From NCBI GenBank assembly GCA_011800805.1, contig MPNW01000035.1, positions 191,530 to 255,529 of the forward strand: DNA of 64,000 nucleotides, written 5' to 3'. The notes below the pieces were generated by a model that saw nothing but the letters and a program-made list of their open reading frames with translations, searched no databases and had not been told where the DNA came from. This document shows, in pieces, positions 50,987 to 63,779 of this stretch (the first letter of the stretch is position 1; every line of letters begins with the position of its first letter). The DNA comes from Hirudo medicinalis (Eukaryota; Annelida; Clitellata; Hirudinida; Hirudinidae). The position numbers and the translations under genes were made by a program.

Positions 50987-53900
50987 TTATCGAAGAAAAC
51001 TATTTTTAACTACATTGACAATTCCATCTAAATGGAAATCAATGCTATCCATCCTTCGGTGCAGGCCTTTTACCTCCTGCTGAATGTCCACCTTCATTTG
51101 TTTTAATTTTTCCAGAAATGCTTCTTCATTTTTATGTCTTCCATCGAAATGTTTTTCGTTGCCAGAGAAAGGTTTCTTAGTCGCATCGCATGGTTTTAAA
51201 TCCAGTTTCATGTTACTTCGATCAATCGGTTGTTTTGGCACAGACATTTGCTTCAAGATGGACGGCACTTTGATGATGATTTCCTCAGCATCGTCGAAGG
51301 TTGGGTTTACATCTGTTCAATATTTATTTAGTTGTTAAATCGTATTTAATGTTTAAATTTCAGAGTAGTGACAAATGTAACAAATGGACAAAGCGTCACT
51401 AAACTTGAGTAGTGTTTTGTCAGCAATACGTTATTTATTTCATCGAGCAACGACACAGCATCGTCATCGTCACAGAATGCTTTTGGAACAGTCAGTTTAG
51501 TCTTCCGTTTCCCTTTTTGAGAAGAATCGTTAGGTTTTTCTCCGACTGAAGATTGCCCGTCAGTTTCAATTTTATCGCAGACTTCATGATAAAGCTGATC
51601 AATTGTTTGAGGCAATCTTAGACACGATTCATTTGAATTCAGCTCTATTGAACTTCGAAACAAACTCTTGCCGTCCAACAGAGTTTTTATTGAATCTGGA
51701 GTTTCTCCAAGGCTCTCGATTTCTGTAAAATTTGGCGATACGGAAATGCTCGGCGATCCAATGAGGCTTGGAGATTCAAGCAAAAACTGGGATTCGGCAA
51801 AAGTAGATGTTCGCCTGAGATATGCGGCTTTTTTCAATCTCGAAAAGAGGCCTTTACCCGAATTTGTGGTCGTCAGTAACTGATCGTCCCTAAAACTTTT
51901 TGCTGGATCCATGTGGTAAGAATCAAAGAATGAAGGTCTGGAAAGACTCATTTTCCTGAATCTAGAAATGATTTTCCTGACAGGATGACTCTCCGAGAGA
52001 TCTAAAGGAGGCTCGTTCTTTTTTCGTTCCTCGAGTTCTCTTTCCTTTGCCACATCAGAAATTTTTCTGAATACAATCTTTCAAATTTGGAAACAAAACA
52101 ATTTTTAGTGTATAAAGTCCAAAAAGCGTCAAAACATGTTGAATTTATTTTTGTTACTAACTCTTTTCCTGAGATTATAAGTTAGTTTGAGTGTGTCTTC
52201 AAACACTACTGCAAATTGTTGGTAAAACCTGAGCACCTCCATCAACTTGTCACTTTTTATGAGGTGTAGGTCGCAGTATGTTAGTGCTCTCACATTGGCC
52301 ATACACTGATTGGCACACGATTCTATCCAAAACTGATCTCCCACCACATCTCCTTTGGCTTCGTTTGCAAGAAGTAAGTATTTGAAATGTATGAGTGAAA
52401 AAGCTTTCCGAGCTGAGTTACGAATAAGAACTATTGATATATTTGCTTAAAACTTACTGAGGATTGCCACAATCTGTTCGTCTTGAACCACTTCAAGCGA
52501 ACCAGTGATGATGAAGCACAATGAATCCAAACTTTCCCCTTGATGGAATAACATGTCACCTGGGGCCCAGTGGCTCAAAGAAAAGTGCACAGCAAGGGCC
52601 CTCAAACATCCTTCGCTGGCCATTTGAAACACCGGGTGTTCACTAAAGACATGCCTGTTCAGATGGACACAAATGTCAGCCTTTAGATCAGCAGGACAGT
52701 AATTCAAGACCTGTGCAGAAGGATTCAATAATTATTGTCAATTTATAATCGTTTCCAATATTTAATAAAGCGTAATAGCTTGTTTCGCGCAGCTACTCAA
52801 ATATTTTTGATCAGGCGGTGCTTAAACATTTGGCAGCAATTGTACGATTACAAGAATTGTAACTGTTATCCCAAAATATGATGAAATTCTTACTTTATCC
52901 GAATCAATGCCTTTGTCAATGGACCACGTCGATATAACATAATCTATTACTCTTTCACCCAGTGAATTGGGCACACTGTGCAGTTCCATAAAATCTTTGA
53001 CGTCCTTCAACATTTGGTGATAGCGACCAGTTGACGAATACATTTGCTGGAATATTGTCGTGACATTGCCAAAAATAGTCGCGTAGAAAAGTGCTGGAAT
53101 AGGTAGGAGTTTATACACATGAAACATATATATGATATCTTAAATAAATGAAGATACTGACATCCCAAGATCATCATGCAGATTGTGAATATCTTCTCGT
53201 ATTCGCTTGAAGGCGAAATATTTCCAAAGCCGACGCTTGTCATGCAGGAAAGTGTGTAGTACAAAGCCGAATAGTAGGACATGGCATCAGAAGGACCTCC
53301 TGTCCATATGTTTTCACCTTCAGTCTCATTTACAAAAACATAAGCTGCCTCAATTTCTTTGCCGAGGCGTTGAAGCCAGCTGTATTGAACCCCGTTGGAT
53401 GCCTCGTAGCTTCCGATCGTGAACCAAATGCAGGCAAACCAATGAGCGATGAGTGCGAACATAACAATTAATAGAACAAGTACTGCTGCTCCGTATTCTA
53501 TGTACTGGTCTAACTTACGCGCCACCCTGCCCAACCTCAGAAGTCGAACGACCTTAAGAGCGTTGAAAAGGTTGCTAACGTTCTAAACAACACACAAAAA
53601 TGCAATTTATTAGCGATGACTATCAGCGAAATCTGTAATTATTCAGGCATTATTAATTAACCTCTGTGGCATCAGGGAATGCATTGAAGGCGTCGTATGG
53701 CAGGCAGGAAAGCAAATCTATAGCGAACCAGCTTTTGAGATAATTTATTCTTATCACTGCTGGATCGGAAACCACTTCTCCTCCTGGTCCTACAAATGTC
53801 ATGTGGAAGTTCAGCATGATGTCTATGAAAAATACGATATCCACCACACTGTCGATGACTAGAATTGGTACGCTATCCATTGTCTTGCCCTGGAAAGCTG

Positions 53901-55000
53901 CGTTATAAGGCACCATGACTGCAGTGTAGAAGGTCAGAATCAAGATGATCCAATCCCAAATAGACTTGAAAGAAGAATGATGTAGAAGAATATTAGCTGG
54001 AGTTCTCGGCACTTCTTGGCAGTACCTTGGTACACTTTGGTCAGTCGGAAACAATCCATCCTGCATGGACTTTCGCAATTTTTAATTTTATTGGAATATA
54101 ATTTTATTAGCGGAAACAACAAAGAATACTTAGTACTTTCAGTGTATGGAAGCCATGGATACGCTGAAGATCGAAGTTGGAAGAAAATATTGGAGAAACA
54201 GGTGACATTCCTGTCTGATAGAAGGAAGGATGTTTTGCCATGCTCCTTGACACCGATCTTGCCAGACGAACCAACATGCTCAGAGATGTCACTTGTAGAA
54301 ATATTTTTATAGACAATGCTCGCATATGGTTTTAAGTTCAACAATTTTCATTAAAAATGTTACTTTTGCTTGTATCACCATCCATCACCATCTTCTGAGC
54401 GGTGATGTCCTTGAAAGTGATAAGGAGAAGCGTTATCAATTCCTGATCATTTTTTATCCAAGTGACACATGTGCGAAGCCAGATAGGAGTTGCTGGGAGA
54501 ATAATTATCACTATTTAGACAAATTATTAAACACCTTTGATTGATTTGAATAAACTTGGAAAGATCCGTTCTAAGCACTTTCCATTTTGAAAAGATTGCG
54601 TTCACAAATACATAAATCAAAATATTTGCCATCTTTCCGGTAGAATTGAATTTCAAGGGTTTCCTGGATTTTCCCCTCAAAGACCATTTTTAAACGATCG
54701 ATGGTCACTTGATCAGTTAGCTCTCCATGCATGAAGGAACAGATGGCCTCCTCATGCATTAGGTCCAGTCTGTCGTATCCAGTCAGCTGACAAAAACTTG
54801 GATCACAGAAGATGATGGGGAATCTTTCGATTCGGGAGTTGGCCAAGAGAAACTGGCATTCTGAACAATTAAACGCAATTTAATTACGAAGTAACATTAT
54901 TAATCAATGGAGGTAAAAAATAAGATAATTAATATTACGTTGGTTGGATGTTATTCTGATGACGTTTTCAATAAACGTGTTCTGTGGAGCCAGGAGGCCC
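50987..55000 (-). CDS. EAG-type voltage-gated K+ channel (Kv10/KCNH1-5 family), first exon missing
   Basis: Plasma-membrane tetrameric K+ channel. Parts on minus, in order: [16 protein letters not shown] cap end (54939-55000); PAS domain ([28 protein letters not shown]); [16 protein letters not shown]; linker; [20 protein letters not shown] (S1); [20 protein letters not shown] (S2); [14 protein letters not shown] (S3); [19 protein letters not shown] (S4); the SVGFGNISP selectivity filter; [15 protein letters not shown] (S6); C-linker; and a cyclic-nucleotide-binding homology domain ([30 protein letters not shown]). After a long tail the last exon (50987 to about 51313) encodes the tetramerising coiled coil ([20 protein letters not shown]). 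The AP-Q-N-T-F start and coiled coil point to EAG rather than ERG or ELK. The 55000 boundary is a splice acceptor matching the conserved GRR|GL junction, so exon 1 lies further upstream. One intron may use a GC donor at 54629. Confidence 0.93.
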
Positions 55001-58000
55001 CTGCGAGATAAAACTATCGGAGGAATTGTTATTGTTTAGCGGGAAATTATCTCAGATTTTTCACGCAGAACCAAAATGTCTTTAAATTGAATACATTAAT
55101 GATTGTCTAGTTGCTTCCGTCTGACCATTGAAATACGGGTGCATTTATATTGCATAGCAGAGTGAAACAAGAGACTAATTACTATTCCATGGAAAACGGA
55201 AGGAGGGTGGAAATGAGACATCAAACAATGATGGAATCTATTTATTCGTGGAGCATCTCAGGTGTGTAATTAAAATCATGCAGCTGGAACGAACGAGCAT
55301 AGCTGACAGTGAAAGCTTGAAATGGCGCAATTATATACTTATAAGATTCACCCAATGAAGATATAGCTATGGAAAATACCTCGAAATATTGCATATAATT
55401 TATAGTATGCAGACATTTAGTTAAGTTTTTATCTTTAAGTTATTATTTTAATCATCACGTTTAGTAGTACATGTTCATACTGTGAAATATTTCCAATATT
55501 TTCCTTAATTATATCTTCATTGGGTGAATCTTAGACGATTTTTCTGTAATTTTCAGCATTTGTTACTTAAATATTCAAAAATCGTTTTCGGCACGTTCAT
55601 TTGGAGTAAGGCTATAATTACTACTTATTATGAAAGTTAATTTTTTTTAGAATTCAAATATAAAATCTATCTTTGCATGAACCTGTCTCGTTCGCCGAAC
55701 ATTTTGTTGTACCTAATGTTCTACATACTACAAATATGTAAAATTTGAAATTTTGAAATATTTTCCGTAGTTATATCTTTATCGGTTTAAAAAGACTAGT
55801 TATATATTTTAAAAGGTAATGGCGAGTAGAATTTAAATATGTAATCGTTATTTAGCACAACCGCTGGGCAAAATTTTAAATTTGGTTTTTATATTACAAA
55901 TCGCGATAAAAATTTAATTATAATTTATTTAATAATTTAAATATTAATATGTAATTCCTCCATTGAGCGTCTTTTAAGATATAAGTCGCATTTTTATTTT
56001 CAATGGGTGATTTTTTAACAAATTTTGTTTTTTTAATTGTTTCAAAATGCCAGATTTTGGCAGTTTTCACACTGGTTGAAACATCCAGTTAATTTAGCAT
56101 TCCTTTGGAGAAACATAGTTTTTCTTAAATAGAATTTCTGAAGTGGTCATAGCCACCTATGAAGGCTTTCGGAATTAAGTAAAAACTTTTTACTTAAAAG
56201 CTACCAAAAATTATGAAGACGTGTCAACATATTGACAAGAACTTTGATATCTTTTGATGTTCCAAGTTAAGGTGCATGGTCAACGCGATTTGATTTCGAT
56301 ATTCGATATGAAAATCGGTATAATTAAAATCTTGATTTTCGATTTATTTAATATTGGGATTTCTACGAGGAAATAGAACAATTTTCCGAGTTAGTTAACC
56401 GAGATTATTTCGGATGTGAGAAGACGCTTAGTGATCAAAATTAAGGAAGGGACTTTATTAATTATAGTGAATATTATTTCATCTTCTCGTTAGAATGTTG
56501 ACAATACCTCAAATGGAATTCTAGAAATAAATTAACTTCGAAAAACATTTATCATATCCTTCCTATCTCATTTACACGTAGTTAAAAATCCTACAAATTG
56601 TAATCGCGATACTGTCAAATTATTTTGTTTTTTTGTTTGTTTTTCATTTCAATTCATTATTAAATTTTGGTTAAATGCTTGTAGGCGATTCTTTGTGTTA
56701 CCATGGTTAAGCATGCTCTTCCTTAAGTTTGACCTTTACCTTTCATAGCTTGTAAAATGTTGCTCTGTCAAATTGAAACAAAAAAAAACTTGCTTACTTC
56801 TCGGTTATATAATCCCTTAAAATATTGATTGCAAATAGCATTTGTCTACTAGCTTGAGTTTTGCTTAATCTATCGTCATTATCAACGAACTGGTAACTGC
56901 CATCTGCCTTTTATAAATAGCCTACGATTAAAATAATATTGTACAAAAAAAAGTTTACAAAATTTCAATTAATTCTGATAGTTTTGAAATCCCAATTTAT
57001 TGTCTCAGCCAACAAAAACTTCTTAAGACTTTGCATGCGAAAAAGCATCATTCAATTGTGATTATAGATTCCTTTAAGTGAATGCGATTTTATTTAATAT
57101 AATTATAATTTAATTGTGTACTTCTCTCTATCCAAGTGAAATGGACGATTGAGATGGTATTCCATCCAATAAACAAAACTAAAATCAATCTTTGAAGCGA
57201 GGCACAGGTTCAAAGTGAAAAGTTCCAAGAGGAATCAGACCTAGCTATTGCAATAAGAGTGGCAAAAAATATTATGTTTGACTCCATTATTAAACATTTG
57301 AATCTAGAAAATATGCCAACGATTACAATATCAAATGGTAGTGAATTCTAAGATAATTATAGAATTATTATCATATATAATTATTATATTAAATATAGAA
57401 TTACTATGACATATAATTATTATATTAATTATAGACTTATGTTATCTATAATTCAATTTAGTGTAAATAAGTTGTAAAGATTTCATGATGTAATTGATAT
57501 ACCTTTCAGAGTGATACTTATATGAATGACTTCTTGTATGCCTAATTACGCTGTGTTTCTGCTTTTACATTTTGTAAGTTATGTTTCCATTTTATATTTT
57601 ATAACGAATTGTGAGCAAATATCACGAATAACGAATCTACTTTATGAGTTTCTCACAGATCTGGAATATAAATAAGACATCAACAGTTGAGTGCTTAAGC
57701 GCTGCTTAGTCTTAGGAGGCTGATGAAGGTGATACTGTGGAATTGTAAAATTTGGAAAACATAGTTCCGCCATAACGAGGTAAAGTTAAATGCTAGGAGT
57801 AAGTAAAAATTTATTTGTATTTGTGACAAAAGGTTTAAAATGAGACTTCTTGGATGAAGTTTTTCATAAAATATATTTCCTTAGAGGAATACCCAAGTAA
57901 GTGTGATCACCATTTCTCGAAAGACCAACTGCCAGTGGGTTCAGGACCACTTCTTCAGGATTCATTCTCTTCAAGAATCGGGGCACGAACAGCGTATCTT

Positions 58001-61000
58001 TCACCAGCATCACGTGAACATCTGGTTCATATCCAACGCAATTAAACAAACATCCCTTCGGCCAAAGAGCAAAGAACACATCCGAATAACCCTAAATAAT
58101 TTTTTTATCGATAATTAAGGATTGAATGTGAAACAAAAGCCTCAACGCAGATCAACACATCTTCCAATAAGATCACAAGTTTCCGCCAACTGACGTCCAC
58201 AAATTTGCCAATAATTCACTTGTTATAAACACAGGACAAAACAGTTTAAAAATACATTTCAATTAAGAACATAAAGATTTCACAAAAATCAGCGACGCAG
58301 TTTAATGTTTAAAATTAGAATTGGTCAGACACAGATTGTACACGTTAAAATTTCTATACACGAGGGTAGCGCAACTAACAAAATTGCCAGCGGTTTCGTT
58401 TCATAGTAAATCGAAATCAAAGTAGGACAACAGCTTCGTCACTCGTCGGAGAAGTTTCCCTCGCAAATCCCAACAATTTCCGACACTCTGAGGCAACAGC
58501 TGGAATAGATTTCAATGGAGTCAGCATCTCTTCCACAGTTGTAGCATTGCTCGAAGTACGTTTGATTCCAGCATTCTCCAACAATTTCTATACCCTGCCA
58601 CCGACCGTTTCTTCGGTTGTTGCCGTTTCCATTTTCGTTGCCATGCTTCTACACTCAATGTTCAGAAGGAATTGGACTAGGACTAGTGCAAATATTATAT
58701 TTCTTTTAGGCAACATTTATTCCTGCAATGATGCAATCGTTTATGTGTGAAAAGAAAGTCCAGAAGAACTCAAATAAAACTCTCTCGTCCAAACGAAAAC
58801 CTCGTGTCTATAGATACAACACGAGGGAGCAACTCACCTATGCTTCTCGGCTTGTGTTACTCAGATAATTTTAGGTTTAAATCCAGACAATGTAAAAGTC
58901 AATTCCATCCACATACTTTTCCTCGCTTAACGTTTGTGACAACTATAAACGGCTTACCAAGACAATTATACTGAACAATTAAGCCTCATCGGGCACGCGG
59001 CCAATGTTGAATGTCACTTAACTGCACTTCAGCACGGAGCCTATTTATTAAACAAAACACAAACGCACACGCATCCCTTGGCTGCCTTATCATCCAGCAG
59101 AGAAACTTTCCTTGCTAGTAAAAATATTCTAGATTCTCCTTCTCCGCCTCAGACTGTTTATGTCTTTTTCTGGAATGTTTGGTTTAAGTGATCTCTCCAT
59201 GAAACATGGTCGATAGTCTAAATTTCTAGGCCTTTCTATTTCCAGATAGGCAGGTTTTACTTAATCGATTGCTTTTAATTAGTGATTTTTATCAATTAAA
59301 CTCCTGATTTTTGTGAAATGCATCCTGTTCTAAAGTTCACATCCGCAATCATTCTAAGGCTGCCAAGAAATAAAAATTTGCTCTCGAGGGAGAGCACAAT
59401 AACCTAGGAAATACTTTTCAACTAGGATATCAGTTTGATCCAAGTTCACACGACACTATGTTCAAATTACTATATAGTAGAAGTTCGGAAATCAATGTAC
59501 GGTGGAATTCGTTTGATCATGAAATGGAAAGCAATAAATTGAACGCCAAACGTAAACAAGTCGTGAATGCATTGCGGAGGCCTCATTTCTTCACTTTCTC
59601 ATACTTTTGTTATTCTATCGGCAGCCCTTGCCAGAACTAATAACTGAAGTGTATATTGACTTTGCTAATAATTAGCATTGTAATTTTTAAACTGGAAACT
59701 TTTCGATACAAATAAAAAAATTGTGGAAATTTTTTGACTTTGATAAAAGAAAAGGGAGATAAAAATATGAGTTGATGCAATCGTCTATCATGACGCTTGA
59801 CAGGTATTTCTCAGAATCCTTGGCTTTTCACACTAATTCCTTATAACGACTTGTGACTGGCTGAGCTAATCATCAACTTAGAATCTGTGAGTCAAGATTA
59901 GCTCATCTTCTATGAATCTGGTCGAGTTGTTCCCTCAACGGATATTTTGTTTTTCTCCGCGCAAATACGAAGTCACGGTCGAAAGAAAATTCATAAAATA
60001 TCACAATGCTTCGAAATAATGAACTGACGAGAGTTTTTGTGACTAAGTTGATTCCTAAACATCAATATAATGACAGTTGCAAGGTTTAATATTGAATTTT
60101 TATAATCGAAGGTCCTTCCGTCCATGAACTTTGATCTTTAAACCAGTCTCTGGCCGGTTTAGAAACCGGTTTTTAGCAGGATGCATCACATGATGTTGCT
60201 GTATTTTCTAGAGGGCTCATAACCTGTTGTTCTGGTCTCTAGACTGAAGGAGAGAATGAAAAATTATGAGTGGTGTCTGCGGAGCAGTGGAGTTCATGAC
60301 TATCAGGTGTGATTACAGAGTGCTGGAGTCTCACTTTCATCGTTCTAGTGTTGACCGACCTAAGGAGAAACTATATAGTTCCTAAATGAAATGGTTTTTT
60401 TTTTGATTGCATTAACAATCATTACACAAATCATCAAAAAGAAGAATCTTCGCTGTATGCCGCTTAACGTTTAACAACGCAACGAAATTAACAAATTGAA
60501 ATTGAAACACTTTTGGCGGGATAAAAGTTTGAATTAGCTCATTATTATTTCTAGAAAACTTTAGGAAATGATATTTTTTTAAAGGCAGCGGTTAAAGTCA
60601 CTTATCAATTAAAAGAATAATTCTAGTTCTTTCAAAGTTATGCTATTGAGGCAATTTAGAGACAAGCTTTAACATCTTTATGCGTAAATTAGCAAAGGAG
60701 AGAGTAAAACTTTAACAAACAATCTAATATCAGAGATAATATTTTCACCTAATGTCAAGTATTGACATTCACTCCATAAACTTAATTTAAAGTTAGCCGA
60801 GATCAATGAACTTATGGAAAGTGGCAATATTCGTGAATATTGATCTAAAATGCTATTATATCTTTTCGGCATAAAAATTTGTTTTCAGAAAATATTTGGG
60901 CAATTAAACCTATAACTAAAATATCAGCATTACTATACTTATTACATTTTATATATTAATACATAAATATTACAGCATAATTGAAATGCGAAATTTTGCT

Positions 61001-61067
61001 TATTTGGCGTCTGTAGTTACTGTGTCCGAAGAGGGTGCGCGTGAGGCAACAAAATTCTTCGTTAAAG
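55001..61067. other. Six-kilobase stretch, mostly presumed K+ channel first intron and flank
   Basis: No exon could be supported. It must contain, or be crossed by, the first intron of the channel unless that exon lies beyond 61 kb. It is AT-rich, with A/T repeats around 57350-57440 and a small hairpin (ccggtttagaaaccgg) near 60152. A moderately GC-richer zone at 58440-58980 is a candidate promoter/5' UTR area but has no convincing coding exon. Confidence 0.4.
55342..55533. mobile_element. MITE with about 50-bp inverted repeats in the K+ channel 5' region
   Basis: Left end taagattcacccaatgaaga at 55342; right end tcttcattgggtgaatctta at 55514-55533. Homology between the arms continues inward for about 50 bp with a few changes. 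Total 192 bp, no ORF. A weaker related half-copy lies near 55752-55795. TA-rich flanks fit a mariner-type MITE, but the target duplication is not certain. Confidence 0.7.
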
Positions 61068-63506
61068 ATGAAGAAAATTAAACGTCTATTTTCAAGTGCT
61101 AAAAACAACTCAGATAATGCTAGTTTCCGGGGGAGTTTGGGGAAAAGAAATAGTAGCCTTTCATCCATCGCTGGCCAATCTCTAAATTACGACGTTAAAC
61201 CAAAAGATTTGGACAAAATACATAAGGCCGTTCTGAATCAAGACGAAAAAAAAGTTGAATTGCTGGCGCCTAAATATGTCAATACTAGGGACAAAGCAGA
61301 TAGGTAGTATTTCATTTTCATGCACAGCAGGGTAGTATAATTTTATTATGCACATGTTGTTGTTAGAACACCTCTTCATTTGGCTTGCGCCATTGGAAAT
61401 GTTGCAATTGTTGAGAAATTGTTGTCTTGGAAAGCCTTGATAAATGTGCCTGATAGAGAAAACAAAACTCCTCTCTTCAAGGTTTGAAGGATTCATTTGG
61501 TTTCTTTTTACCTTAACTTTATAGATAGTCATTCTTTTGTCTGGCCAGATTAACTAGGCATTTACAAATATGTTCTCTATTTAATATTTTTATGACTAAC
61601 AAGGCCATATAACTTAGGCAATTGAATGTGGTCATGAAGATTGTGCAAAGCTTCTCATACAAACAAAAGTTGGACTGACGGTTTATGACAAGGATGGAAA
61701 TTCATGCTTGCATCATCTGTGCATTCATGGCATGACAGCACTGATCCCTCTGGTCCTTGATAAACTTACCGTGGCTGACACTGATAAAAAGAACAAGGTA
61801 AAATCTTTAACTTCAATTTAAACTCTCTAATCAGATTATTTCAATAAATCTCAGTTAAATTGTTTAGTTTGGACAAAATCCTTTGCATTTGGCCATTGAA
61901 AAGAACAATGCACAAGCAATTGAAATGTTGCTAAAGAAAGGTGTGAGTCCTAACACTTACAACCAAAACAATATCACCCCTCTCATGATGGCCTGTTATC
62001 GAGGACACAAAGACATTGTACTTCAGCTTCTTAAGCACGAAGCTGATCCGTCAATGAAGGATTCCAACGGTTCAGAATTTTATCAGCTGCATTATTTTCA
62101 TAACCGTGATGGCTTGGGAATGAGTGAATAAAGCAATTAAACATTAAATGCTTAAAATTTCGTTCATTTAACATAACTATCATATCAAGTGATAACAACT
62201 GCATGTCTTAATTGCTAGGAAACACAGCAGCAGATTTGGCCATGAAAATGGGACATGAGGATTGTGTGAAGGAAATTGAATATTTCCATGAGAAGGATGC
62301 AAATGCCGAGGCAAGTGATTTAAATGTAGAAGAGGAAGAAGCAATCAGTGGGGACAAATCCAGCAGATGTTGGTATTAATAAATAAATGATTGTCAATAG
62401 CCTGTTAATGTCTAGTTAATATTTTCATTCTGAATAGTGGCTTTATATTTAGTTGCAAGGACTGCCAATGCTAAAGAAAAAAAACAAATGAACGAGGAAG
62501 AAGAAAATGAAGAGGATGCCTCGTGGGAGGAATCTGAGGCAGAGGGAAATGATTTCTATAAAGTTGGTGTTGTTTTGATGTATTTCTTAATTATTATGGA
62601 TAGCTAAATTATTATGGGTCATGTTGCATAACTGGATGTAAATACCAGATTCATGCCAATGTAAGTTTTATTTAGAATGTACTCTTAAATTATTCTAATT
62701 TTATTAATTATTTCTTCAAGGGCAAAGCCAACCTAATGCTTTCCAAGATCCTTAAAGAAGATCATCCACCAGGTGGAGCTACGGGAGGTGAAGTTTTAGA
62801 ACTTCCACAGTGGATGTTTTGCCAACTTCATTAGCATTTCATTTTTTAATAGCTCAGTTCATTAACATTTTGTTTTTAATGATGAAGGAGACCCAGACCT
62901 TGGTGTGCAGTTAACTATTTCTGACAAAATAACTAAAAACATGTTAATGGATTGTGATGATGAAGAGGAGGATGTGGATGAGGAGGTTACACCACTCTCT
63001 GTGACAGAAAAGGTGAGGAATTTCTTTTGTTGGTAGCTGATATCCTAAAGGCTCAGATCTTCAATAAAAATTGGTGAATGCTTCACAGAAAAAAGAGATT
63101 TCTGCTTTGAAAGATCAGATTCAATGTGAGCAGTCCAAGATCATCATATTAATAGCATTGCATTATTATTATTACTATTATTATTGTTATTTTTATTATT
63201 ATTGTTGTTGTTATCATTATTGTAGTAGTAGTAAGTAGTAAGTTTATTTATATAGCGCCATAAGCGTGAGCGTCAGGGGCACTTAGACCATTTATATAGC
63301 GCCGGCTCCCAGGGGCGCTTTGTGGTGGTGCAAGGTGGGTTTCGAACACGACACGTAACGACTGTTGCTTTTACCGTCGTTCGCAGGAACGCTACCCTCT
63401 GAGCCAACTTGCACCCCGTTGTATTGTTATTATTATTATTAATATTGTATTATTATTATGTTATTATTATTGTTATTATTATTATATGATGATGATGATG
63501 ATGATG

Positions 63507-63540
<34 letters not shown>

Positions 63541-63779
63541 TACAGCATGTTATAATGACATTAAGAACATTTTTGATTTAATAATGAAGTAATAGTGATG
63601 GAAAAAGTAATAGATTAAGATAATATATATATTTTTTAAAAGTCTTGTCAACATCTGGCGAGACGAATGATATTAAGTTGAGCAGTGCCAATGTTCATGA
63701 TCAACCTCTTAATGCTGGAACTTCAACCAGGAGCAAAGAAACACACCAGGAAGATGATGTACCTTGCCTTACATTTTAA
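61068..63779 (+). CDS. ANKRD26-like ankyrin-repeat protein
   Basis: Ten exons: 61068-61303, 61367-61481, 61618-61797, 61868-62069, 62219-62368, 62453-62562, 62721-62787, 62888-63012, 63089-63125, 63643-63779; all phases close to 452 residues. The N-terminus MKKIKRLFSS and the KPKDLDKIHKAVLNQDEKKV helix match the start of ANKRD26/POTE-type proteins. About five ankyrin repeats follow (RTPLHLACAIGN, KTPLFKAIECGHEDCAKLLI, NSCLHHLCIHG, QNPLHLAIEKNN, ITPLMMACYRGHKDIVLQLL, NTAADLAMKMGHEDC). The C-terminal half is acidic and low-complexity, with two Glu/Asp-rich blocks, and lacks the long coiled coils of vertebrate ANKRD26. Ankyrin arrays bind protein partners; the partner here is unknown. The last intron holds a SINE and microsatellites. 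Confidence 0.85.
63140..63417 (-). mobile_element. tRNA-derived SINE in the last intron of the ankyrin gene
   Basis: On minus the head (63415-63327) starts ggtgcaa and ends ttgcacc, a perfect 7-bp acceptor-like stem. It has an A box (ttggctcagagggtag) and a B box (gtgttcgaaaccc). The body carries two copies of ggcgctatataaa (63303-63291 and 63259-63247), 44 bp apart. The 3' end runs into a trinucleotide (taa/taca) tail. The gcgctatataaa-plus-trinucleotide ending is a layout I associate with invertebrate tRNA-SINEs. Confidence 0.78.
63421..63540 (+). repeat. Trinucleotide microsatellite (att/atg) beside the SINE
   Basis: Runs of att with an embedded block of (atg) units near 63487-63507. Simple repeats on both sides of the SINE suggest insertion into a pre-existing microsatellite or expansion of its tail. 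Confidence 0.85.

Noticed and set aside
58570..58660. Minus-strand frame with an ATG and ending ...VGGR before a GT, resembling the EAG start exon.
   Set aside because: Joining it to the 55000 acceptor gives the wrong phase and destroys the APQNTF motif; the frame that would fit has no ATG.
63140..63540. CRISPR-like or satellite array from the repeated units.
   Set aside because: The repeats are trinucleotide microsatellite and SINE tail; there are no spaced direct repeats with unique spacers, and this is animal DNA.
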